From Anaeramoeba flamelloides (Eukaryota; Metamonada; Anaeramoebidae), in the NCBI GenBank assembly GCA_027625915.1, contig JANTQA010000033.1, positions 6,386,001-6,450,000 on the forward strand: a stretch of 64,000 bases of DNA. Reading direction: 5' to 3'. Positions within the stretch are counted from its first letter, which is position 1. Each line of letters begins with the position of its first letter. Positions 27,846-37,489 of the stretch are shown here, piece after piece. Under the pieces are notes generated by a model, which made no database searches, was not told where the DNA came from, and was given only the letters and a program-made list of their open reading frames with translations. The position numbers and the translations under genes are program-made.

Positions 27846-28196
27846 GCTTGGCAAGTATGCATGGGTGAAACTGAAAACAGTAAAATAGAAAAAGACAATT
27901 AAGTGTAATTTTTTTTTCCATTTAATCCGAAAAGAGAGTTAGGAATGAAAAACGATAAGAAAACCAAGTTGTTTTTATTATCAAAAATTATATTTTAAGG
28001 GGTATTAAACAAAAAATTGATTGTGTTTTAAATCAAGCCAAAAAAAGGGAAAAAAATAATTCAAATAAATCCACATAATCAAAAAAAATAATATTTTTTT
28101 GATTTTCGATTAAGATATCAAATTGAAATAGTGGATCAAATGAGAATTCTATTTGATCATTGAAACAAACAAAAATCCAAAAAGATTTTAAATGAA

Positions 28197-28895
28197 TTAG
28201 TTTTTTGATGTTATTACATTGTTTAACCACTCCAGCCCCTCATAAATGCCTTCCCCTGTTATAGCAGTACATGGCTGGATATACCATTTCCGATTTCTAA
28301 TTGTTGAGAGATTTAATTTTTTGCTTAATTCGATAGAATCCATTGATTGAGGAAGATCTTGTTTGTTTGCATAAATCAAAACAGGGATCCCATTCAACTC
28401 ATCTTCGCCGAGCATTTTCCATAACTCGTCATGTGCATCACTGATCCTTTTTTTGTCTCGATCGTTTGAATCAATTAAATAAATTAAAGCATCAGAATTT
28501 TGGAAGTAGTATCTCCATAATTGTCTAATTTTTTTTTGACCACCAATCTAATAATAACAAAAAATAAAAAACATAATGCACAAAGGAATAGAATAAGAAA
28601 AAAAAAGGATAAGATCTTGAAAATTGTTTTGTTTTAAATAGGAAATAGGAAATGAAAAAGAATGAAAACGAAAGAAAAAAAAGGCACTTACATCCCAACA
28701 AGTGAAGGTCAAGTTTTTGTATTCCAATTTTTCAACATTGAACCCAATGGTAGGGATTGTTGAAATAACTTCTCCCAATTTAAGGTTATAAAGAAGTGTT
28801 GTTTTACCAGCCGCGTCTAAACCAAGTATTAAGATTTTGCAATCTTTTTTTGTTCCGACAATCCCCGAAATTGCTTTTGTAAACCAATTACCCAT
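28197..28895 (-). CDS. ARF-family small GTPase, two exons
   Basis: Exon 1 is 28895-28692 (68 codons) and exon 2 is 28547-28197. The 144-bp intron starts GTAAGT and ends TTATTATTAG. The spliced protein has 184 residues; ARF1 has 181. It has MGN with a myristoylatable Gly2, the P-loop GLDAAGKT (25-32), switch I PTIGFNVE with Thr49, the G3 motif WDIGGQ (67-72) formed exactly across the splice junction, NKQD (129-132) and the late CTA motif. All are ARF hallmarks. Such proteins recruit coats and lipid-modifying enzymes to Golgi and endosomal membranes when GTP-bound. Sequence around WYIQ and YEGLEWL favours ARF itself over distant ARLs, though a close ARL cannot be excluded. It ends in TAA. Confidence 0.95.
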
Positions 28896-29199
28896 AATAA
28901 GATATAAAGTTTATATGTTGTCGTTGATATTAAATTAATTGATATTAAAGTTGGTTGTTTAAAATTAATGAATTTCATGTTGTTGGAAATTTCTTTAAAA
29001 GAAAAAAAGGAAAATTTAATTTGAAACGTGGAAACAACATCCTTTGAAAAAATAAATTATTTTGAAATTTTTCATGAAATTTGGTTTGTGGATTTGAAAT
29101 AAAATCAATTAAAGAGTTGAGTTTCACAAGGTACTGTTAATTGTTAAACAAATTGAACAAAACATTCTTTCAGAATTGCTATGTGTATTTGAAATTTAA

Positions 29200-29957
29200 G
29201 GGATTAAGGTCTACCAAGGAGAAACTCTAGAAGTAAAGTATGTTGTTATTGGGTGTAAACCACATTAGTGCTACAAGGTACAAATGTCTCTAAAAAATTG
29301 ATTAGCAAAGTAGTTCTTTTTATTGATCTCATCAATTAAAAACGAAAATTGTATTAAATAAAGAAACCCGACATTTTTTCGAAAAAAAATAGAAATTTCG
29401 AAACAAATATAAAGGTGTAATTAGTAATATTATAACTTTAAAGTTGAAAAATATCTTTTTTAAATTTGTCTTGGAAATGACAATTAGTTGCTCAACAATT
29501 TGATTTGTCAAATAAATTTTAAAATTAACCCATAGATTTTTTTCACATATCATTTCCTAAATCTATGAAATATATTGATAAAAAAAAGTTTGGTAGAAAG
29601 TAAACATAAATTGACAGACTTTTGGTTTTTGTTCGAATGATTTTTAGAAAACGTTGCATGTAAAAAATTATAAAAATAATCGCTTTGATGGTTCTAGGTA
29701 TTAATTATCAAAAACTGGAACATATTATTTTGAGTTTCTATCTTTTTATATTTGAAAAGTAATTAAAAAAAAAATCGAGAATAAAAATTTTTGAGAGTGA
29801 TCATTAGTAAAAAATCAAATAATTTATTTCGAATCAGATTTATAATAGAGTTTTTTTTGGGAGTAATTTGAAACAGAGAAAACTAATAAAATACAAGGGT
29901 AATTACCACATAATTTAATTATAAATGAACCTAAACTTTGGTTAAGTCAAAATAGCC
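29200..29957 (+). mobile_element. TTAA-type MITE-like element, copy B
   Basis: The left end is sharp: TTAA at 29196-29199, then GGGATTAAGGTCTACCAA and TATGTTGTTATTGGGTGTAA. The interior aligns with copy D (56220-56963) over several hundred bases. The right end is eroded and placed near 29957 by length and alignment. There is no coding frame. Confidence 0.65.
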
Positions 29958-30482
29958 AAGGATTTTTTTCAAATATCAAATATTTTTTATAAATGACCAT
30001 TGAAAATTAAATAAGAAATAAGTATTATAATAAATATCAAAGAATAGTTTACACATTCTTATGACTTGAAACTTATATATCAATAACTGTTCTTAAATTT
30101 TAGAAAAAGCTAAAAATTCTTATGGAAATATTGAGAAAAGTAACAATGTTCATTTTGATCTCCTATTAAAGTTAAAATTAATTTCGAATAGAAACCAAAA
30201 GTATTTCTCTACAATCATTTTTACTTTCTCAAGAACTTTAGAATAACATGCTTTTACCATGTGATTATAGATCTTGCTTTTAAAAAAAATTTGCAAATGA
30301 ATTAAGTGTTTAAAAAAAAACTGAAAAAAAATGCAAAATGTGAAGAAATGATTTCAATTTTGGTATTTCCTAAATATATTTTTTCTTCTAATTTCTCTCC
30401 AAACCCTAAAAAAATACAATTCACTCATTATAACTGGACCCCATTGATTGGAAAATGAGTTATAAGAGGTTAATCCATTATA

Positions 30483-30520
<38 letters not shown>

Positions 30521-31112
30521 TACTTTCTCCAATCTAACTTTCATTTAGAGTTGATAACCCACCTACAAAATTTAAGTAAAAAAAATAACAAAAATTGCTT
30601 AAAAAAGAAATAAAAATATCATTTTTCAATCATTTTATTTGATAACTCAGCATTTATTAAAATAAAATGTATATGTATAGGTATATATATATATATCAAA
30701 TGGGTGGTAAAGAAATCAAAAATTTTTCGTATTTTCCCATCAATTACAAATATCTCAAAATTTTGACTCACTTTATATGATTATTTAAAGCTGTTTTGAA
30801 GGTTTATTCCAGTATTCTTGACAAAAAATATTTTCAAATTTTTGGATAAGAATCATTTTTTCTAATTTTGCAAATTTTTGTTTTGCTTTTTCAAATTTAT
30901 GTTTTTCTTTATTTTTCTCATTTTTTTTTTCTTTTTTTTTTTTTTTTAAAAGATCATGTGGAAAAAAAAAAGATCTTCGAAAAGACCAATAATCACTATG
31001 AAAATTCTGACTTTGTAACGTCTTTGAAAATGAATTTAATTATTCATAAAAAATCTTGTTGTTAAATTTTTTTTTCAGTGAAAGTTCAGTAATTAAAAAT
31101 CCGTAATGCTCA

Positions 31113-31307
31113 TTTCAAAAATTGTGACTCACTTTTTTTTAGTTTTTGATTTTATTTTTTTTTAATTTTTAAAAGACATGCTTTTATATATTTAGAATGA
31201 CTTAAAAGTTAATTAAAATCAGATTTAGTTATTAATTGTTCTTGAATACGAAATAATAATTTTTTTTTTTTCAATTTATTATTTCAGGTGAGTCACAATA
31301 TTTGAAA
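31113..31307. repeat. 195-bp element with 20-bp terminal inverted repeats
   Basis: TTTCAAAAATTGTGACTCAC at 31113-31132 matches the inverse of 31288-31307 at 19 of 20 positions. A weaker third copy, with TTTTGACTCAC, lies at about 30754-30771. The interior is A+T-rich and non-coding. It looks like a very short non-autonomous DNA transposon. Confidence 0.6.
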
Positions 31308-31515
31308 AAGAGTTTAGTTTAGAAATCATAATTTCTCTTTCAAAAGAATAATTGTATAAATTATTGGATCAAAATAAAAATTATTACTCTTTTTGAAAAC
31401 TCAAAAGTTTAATAAAGTTTTATCTTCCAAAATTTTAAAATAAAAAGAATAAAAAATGATTATTTTTATTTCTTTATTGTTTTATTTATAAAAGACATTA
31501 AATATTTAATGTATT

Positions 31516-34500
31516 TTAAATAATTAAATTATTTTTTTGGTTTAATTTTGTTGTGTTTTGTTTTGTCATATAATCTAAAGCTTTGTATAAGCCAGGTCCA
31601 ATTTTAATTGATAATTGCGTCAGTTGAATTAAAACTTGAGTATCAATGCCAGAAGTACCGCCCATCATCATTCCGCAAATATTCTGATCTTTATTAACAG
31701 CAATTGTCACTCTTGAACTCATACAAGACTCTTCTTGTATTGTGGGATCGACAATATTATATCCATCAATCTATTAAAATTAAGGAAATTGATTTAATTA
31801 TTAAAATGTAAATAAATTTATAGATTAAATAAAAATAATACATTTCAAATTTTTTGGATGAAATAGAAAAAAATTATAAATTTGAAAAAAAACAAATATT
31901 AAAAAAAAAATTTGGTTTTGAGAATAAAGAATAAAATAATTAATAAATAAATGATCAATTTATAGTTTTAAAAAATTTTGAAATTATTTTTTGTTAATTA
32001 TTGAAATTGATTTGAAACAAAACTCCAATTCAAAATTTTAGAAAACTAAATTAAGTTTAAAATGCTTCTAATGGCAGCGACTGTGTTTATCCACTCTTTG
32101 AATTCGAAGTTACGAATTTAGTCACTTCAAAATTCTCTTTTGAACAGATTAAGTGTTTTTTTTAAACACTAAATCCTTCAAAATAAAATTCAATTTTTTT
32201 TAAAATATACCAAAATCCAATTTTTGATCAAAAAAATCTTGTTAAAAAACCATATAGGGAATTTCTAAATTAGAACTGCAAACTAATTAAAATATTAACA
32301 ATTATTTATAATTTACAATACCCAAAACAAAACAAAAAATAAAATACTTGATGATTAAAAAAATATTAGAGGTTTTGATGATAACCTATATTATCATGAT
32401 ATTAACAAAAAAATCGCGATAGTATTAAAAAATTCGCGATTAGTCCAACTTTATTGCGAAAAATCATAAAATCGCGATATTCCACATTATCACCAAAAAA
32501 TAATTATCGCGAAAAAATGAAAAATTATTTTTTTGAAATCACCTTAAAAAAAACTCTTGACTTTTACAAAACCTAATGACTTTTAAAACAACTACTCCAC
32601 TTTAAAAATGTTTGAAAGCGTTTGTAAGGGTTGTGAATTGTCTCTGAGTGTTTGAAAGTTTTGAAAGACAGAAAACTTTTATAAACATAATGAGATTGCT
32701 GGTCGTGGAAAAAAAATTTTTTTCTTTTCATTTTTTTAATAACAAAAAATAAAATCTTCAAACAAATTTTATGATCATACAAATAATTATCCAGTTCAAC
32801 AATACACTTGAATCTAAAATAGATGTGTTTTTTTAAAATGAAGTTATTATCTTCACAATTTTATATAACGAAAAAGAATAATGAGTAATTTTCCTTCTTA
32901 TTGGTGATCGATCAAACAAAAACCTCTAAGCTCGAGCTGTGTTTTCTGGGTAATACAAAGATGCTCAAAGAAGAAGAAGAAGAATAAGAATAACAAGAAA
33001 ACAAATGTACAAACTATTCTTAATATTTGGTGATAATGTGGCAAGGTTGCTGTGAAAGCTTTTGAAATATTATCCAACTCCTTTTGGCTTTCATAGAACA
33101 TTGAAAATGTTTTCACCCAAGAACACATTCTTTAAAGAACGGGTGAAGGGTTGGTTGTTTTAGAAGCTAATTATTATTCAAGCCAATTTACAACACCACA
33201 ATTGCCTGAGAAAATATTTATTTATTTTTAGTTATTATTGTTGTTGATCTAAAAAGGATCGATAGGTTTGTCAACCAAATCAAACGAAAATACAATAAAA
33301 GTCTTTGATCTGATCGTTGATTCAATCAAGTATCTTTTTTGTTTTTTTTTCAAAGAATAACTATTTCTCACAGAATCTATTTTTTGATCAAAAAAATTTC
33401 TTTGTAAAAATATTGCTCAATTAGCCCAAAAACCCATCAACTATTTAATCGCGATATTTTGGTATTTATCACGATTTTTTAATAATTATCGTGATTTTAT
33501 AGATTATCGCGATTTGATGGAAATTATCGCGATTTTTGTAACTTTATCGTGAATTAAGCATAGATATCATCAAAACCTCTATTATATTTACACAATCATA
33601 GAAATTAGAGAAATCACAGAAATCACAGAAATCACAGAAATCACAGAAAGGAGTCATACACAAAATTTAAATTGAAATAATAAAAAATTTGTTTGGACAA
33701 AGATTTAAAAAGAGAAAACTTTCAATGTGACTAGTTTCTGTGATTTCTATGATTTCTGCAATTTTTGTGATTGGGCAAATATGATAAAAAAATTGTTGAA
33801 ACCAACACAAACAAATTCAATCATGGGTAATTCCATTCTTAGAGTTTAAATTTTACACTTTAAAGATCAACTTTGATAGAAGAAATTCAAAATCCAATAA
33901 AAATTTAAATTTGTGTTAAAAGCAAAGTTCACTAAACATTTATAAATCATTTATTAATTAATTGTTCAATAAAATTTAAAATAGAAAGTTTCAGAGTCAT
34001 TTGAACTATAGAAGACTAATATGATTTAACTACAATTACAACACGTTTTAATTCTGGACAAATCTATGATAGCACTAATCCCTTAAATCAAAATTATTCG
34101 TTTGCTTTTTATGATTTCAGAAATTCCAATTAGCATTTTGGTTTTTTCATTTATAAATCTTTTCTTTTGAATTGTTGCTCAGTAAATTCATGGAGGTGCA
34201 ACTAAAACTTTTACAAAAACTGCTTTGTATTTCCAAAAGTTGTTACTTGAATTAAATGGAAAAAAAATAAGTTCTGCATTATTGTTTGGTTGAGCAAAAA
34301 TCACAAAAGTCACCAATCATAAAAACGTAAGGTCAGATTTTCAAAAACAATTCTGAATTGTAAAGGCTAATTATGAAAAGACATTAAATTTACCTGAGCA
34401 AAAGTAATACAAATGGGCACTTTTGAAGTATCTAAGGAACGTGACTCTTCTTCACCAAAAACTTCAATTTCCAAATCTCCAACTTTATCACCAGGAACAA

Positions 34501-35177
34501 CCCTAATTTTGGGGATCCTTACATCCGAAAGCGCAGCATGAATTCCCATCGAAACTGAGTCAAACAAATTCCCGTCGGAGTCAAGCACCAACACATCAAT
34601 GTAAATTATCCAACACTTTTTTCTTTCAAGAATACATAAGGACTTCAGATCTAAAGCAGAGTTTGTGTTCATTATTTTGTTCATTGCTCCTGACAATTCG
34701 GAATTTAAATCTTCGGCTCCTCTTCCTTCAAATTCTGGAGAAGCAGAAGGACAACTTTATTGTTTGTGAAATATTTTCATGTTTTGAAAAGAAATTATTC
34801 AAATTTTAGGATTATTACGTACAACAAAAAGAAATAAAAAAAAAATAAAAATTATATTTTAGTAAGGTTGCTATGAAAAAGAAAAAAAGGCTCAGTAATA
34901 AAAGGAAAGATCTTGAATAGTTTCCAAACCACTCGACAGATATCTCAAGTCTTCCTTCATTTGGGTGATCTTTAAGAGGTTCGCCAATTTCTACTTTGAC
35001 ACCCGTAATAATATGTGTGTTTCCCAATTTAAAAAGGGATGATCCATTTGTTTGTGGAAGGTTCCCTGATTGAAGTGTAATGTCGCGATAGTCAAACATT
35101 TCTCGACCATCACTACGTATATTTTCTTTCAGACCAGATACAATAAATCTTCTTTCAAAGCCAGAGATGTTTTTCAT
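31516..35177 (-). CDS. RRP42: Exosome core subunit RRP42 (EXOSC7), three exons
   Basis: Exons are 35177-34933, 34754-34394 and 31770-31516, giving 286 residues; human EXOSC7 has 291. The protein is an RNase PH-fold subunit of the nine-subunit RNA exosome ring, which degrades and trims RNA in nucleus and cytoplasm. Signs are the N-terminal GLKENIRSDGR, the strand around NEGRLEISV, SASPEFEGRGAEDL across the first junction, CWIIYIDVLVLDSDGNLFD, DVRIPKIRV, and DPTIQEESC in exon 3. Residues of a phosphorolytic site are not apparent, as expected for RRP42. Intron 1 (178 bp) starts with an unusual GTGG donor; moving the boundary by 3 nt also works. Intron 2 (2623 bp) starts GTAAAT, ends AATAG, and is loaded with repeats. 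The start at 35177 is chosen because conserved sequence begins 10 residues later. It ends in TAA. Confidence 0.92.
32367..33581. mobile_element. ATCGCGAT-array DNA element, copy 1, inside RRP42 intron 2
   Basis: This is a 1215-bp unit with 17-bp perfect terminal inverted repeats TAGAGGTTTTGATGATA (32367-32383 and 33565-33581). About ten copies of the palindrome-like word ATCGCGAT or ATCACGAT/ATCGTGAT crowd the two subterminal zones (32400-32520 and 33440-33560). Such subterminal arrays are known as transposase-binding sites in several DNA transposon superfamilies. The termini start and end with TA, so a TA target duplication is possible. A 76-codon minus-strand frame at 32898-33128 has one hydrophobic stretch, but the homologous frame in copy 2 closes after three codons, so it is probably not a gene. 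Confidence 0.75.
33591..33774. repeat. Foldback repeat with 9-bp tandem units
   Basis: The left arm from 33591 (CACAATCATAGAAATTA) and right arm ending about 33774 are inverted copies. The left arm has expanded by four tandem AGAAATCAC units (33609-33644). The repeat begins ten bases from the end of the ATCGCGAT element, so the two form a block inside the intron. Confidence 0.6.
33980..34082 (-). mobile_element. TTAA-type element, end fragment E
   Basis: One end of the TTAA family is clear. Read inward from the TTAA at 34083-34086 it starts GGGATTAGTGCTATCATAGA and continues to GTGTTGTAATTGTAG, matching the ends of copies A to D. I could not find a partner end to the left. The copy may be truncated by the neighbouring elements, or its left end may have decayed. 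Confidence 0.55.
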
Positions 35178-37489
35178 ATTTAAAAAAATGAATATCAATT
35201 TCATGTTTTTGATAATTGGTTGAAAATCTTGGTAAGTAATACCCAATATATTACGACTTATGGGAAACACTCTTTCTTATACAATAAGTCTTTCAAATTT
35301 CCCATTTTGGATTTTGGATTCTTAATAATGCTATTTGAATTCAAAATCGGTAAAATATTTCACTTCCTTTTTCTTTTCGATATTGTTCTTTTATAAATAG
35401 TTTTCTCAAAAAAAGTGGGTTGTAATTTCTGGCTATCATTGAAAATGAAGTAAATTCTTCCCATTTACGCCGATCAAAATAATGAAGGCCCAACAACTAT
35501 AATCAGTGTTTCGATATATAATACGTGTTTTTTTTTTTCTTATTCCAATGCAACATCCAATCTACTACCAAATAGTATACCTAAGTTCAAATCAATTTTG
35601 AACATAAACATCTTGAGGTTTTCAGTAAAATTTAAATTATTAATGTAAATAGTTGAAAAGTTCTCAGAATTTTCTCTATTTTTTTGAAATTTTTTGTTTA
35701 TTTTTGGATTATTAAAAATTTTCTCAAAAATTTACTCTATTTTTTGAGATAAATTTTGTCATTTAATCCTTCATTTGGGGAACTTCTTTTTAAATAATAG
35801 AACTTTAATAAACCAATTCCATATTTATTTAGGGTTTATTGCTGGTTTCTTTGATGGGTTGGTGTGTTGGTCTTCTATAACAAAAAAACAGGCTTTTTAT
35901 TTTGAAATATCAATTAAATTTTTTTGCATGGGTATTTTTTTTACTACAGTAAACGGATTTTCGGAATTAAAAAATTTGAAATTTTACCTGATTTAATAAA
36001 ACCATTTTATGGAAAGCTGAATGAAAATTTTGTGCAATTTATTGTGCTACAAATAGTACTATCATTATTGAATCATATTTTGTAGCAAGAGTGCCTTTTA
36101 TGTTGAGATATTATTCTATTAATCTTTATCCATAAAAAAGGTTTTTTCAAAAAATTTTTAAAGGACTAAAAACACCATAGATTCACCTATCATTAATGTA
36201 TATAGAAATTGGGTTGAAATTTGGTTTTATTTTGATGGTTCAAATCGTTCTAAAAAAACTAATCTAAATATTATCGAATAATAAATTATTAGATATTTTA
36301 CATCAGATCACAATTAAAAATTGTCATTTTGGACTTTTTTTATTATAGTTACTTTTTCAAATCTAAAGAAAGAATTCAAAATAATAGTATACTAATCTTT
36401 TTAAAATCAATATGAGAACCTCCAAAAGTAACAATTTTTTATTTTTTTTTAATTTCAAAGATTTACTAAATAATTATTCGCATTAAAACCCAAAAACTGA
36501 CTAGTTTGGTATTTTTATTTCTTAGAATAAAGTTAATTGTAACATCAAGATATTTTTTACTCTATGAAAATAATTTGGAAAATTATTTATTGTTTTATTT
36601 GTTAATTATTGTAAAAAATTGAATTCTTTAGCAACGATCATCTTTTTATGAGAAATCGAAGAAAGATATTTTTCAACTCTGACTTCTTTACATTGACAAT
36701 TCGACATTTAAATTTGTTTTAAAAATGCAAATTTTATTTCCACAAATTGTTGGGTTTATTTACTAACACAAAGATCTTTTTTAATTGATTAGATTAACAA
36801 TAAGTCCTAATAAAATAATAGAATTTTTGGTAGACATTTGAACATTGGAAAACTAAATAAGATTTGCCCTGAAATAATAACACACTTTATTTTTAGATTT
36901 CTTCTTGGAAGAAACTAATCCCTTAAATTTAAAATATTCTTCTTTTTTCTGGATTTTTTCAAAATCCTTTTTTAATAATTACCAATTTCCCCGTGTTTAA
37001 CAGCTAGGCATCTTTCAAAACATCTAAAACTTACTAAATAAATTCCGAATCCAAATTATAATATTTGAAAACAAACACCAAATGTGTCTTCCAGATCAAA
37101 CAAGAATCTAAACTATTTTTTCAAACAAACTATATTTTTTGATTTTCTGTGTAAATGTATAAAATCTCTTGAAGTTTTTATCATATTATTGAGATCAATT
37201 TCACAAAAACTTCTTTAATTTACAAACTTTGTTTTCAACCAAAATTTTGATGAAAGATATCATTTTCTTGATATGTTTACTTTTGATCAAAGTCACCACG
37301 AATAAAAATTTAGGTGAATTATTTATAGAAAGTCACCATCTTGTTAACAAAATTTATTTCTAATTAAGTCACTTATTCTCTTGACAGTACTACCAACAAA
37401 CTTATTTTGAAAGTAATTTCAAAAAATTAGCTTTTCATGTTATCATTTTTTTTTAAATATAATTTTATTAAAAACTATTCTTTTCATTA
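35178..37489. other. 2.3-kb spacer between divergent genes RRP42 and the RRM gene
   Basis: Both flanking genes point away from this stretch, so both promoters should lie here. I see TTAA-type copy C (36162-36922) and a fragment related to the 27-kb inverted repeat near 35830. The 73-codon frame at 35775-35996 overlaps that fragment and is not supported as a gene. Confidence 0.45.
36162..36922 (-). mobile_element. TTAA-flanked MITE-like element, copy C
   Basis: This is 761 bp, almost the same length as copy A, with TTAA at 36158-36161 and 36923-36926. Ends read AGGACTAAAAACACC and, inward from the right, GGGATTAGTTTCTTCCAAG. Shared interior blocks with A include TTAATTGTAACATCAA and AATTGTTGGGTTT. 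It has no coding capacity. Confidence 0.7.

Larger units (their letters stand above)
25345..28196. other. 2.9-kb repeat-rich spacer
   Basis: The spacer holds a TTAA-type element (25654-26415), an inverted-repeat element (27090-27845) and a TA microsatellite. Open frames at 26650-26835 and 27024-27251 are short, unrecognised and partly inside the repeat arms, so I do not call them genes. Confidence 0.5.
28896..31515. other. 2.6-kb spacer upstream of ARF and downstream of RRP42
   Basis: Apart from copy B, a TA run at 30485-30514 and a small inverted repeat at 31113-31307, I see only A+T-rich sequence. The ARF promoter should lie just right of 28895, but no motif stands out. Confidence 0.45.

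Noticed and set aside
32898-33128. 76-codon frame within the ATCGCGAT element as a transposase or cargo gene
   Set aside because: The matching frame in copy 2 closes after three codons, and the peptide shows no transposase motif.
33600-33650. AGAAATCAC repeats as a CRISPR-like array
   Set aside because: The units are contiguous 9-mers without spacers, in a eukaryotic intron.
35775-35996. 73-codon hydrophobic frame
   Set aside because: Overlaps a fragment of the 27-kb repeat arm; hydrophobicity follows from T-rich sequence.
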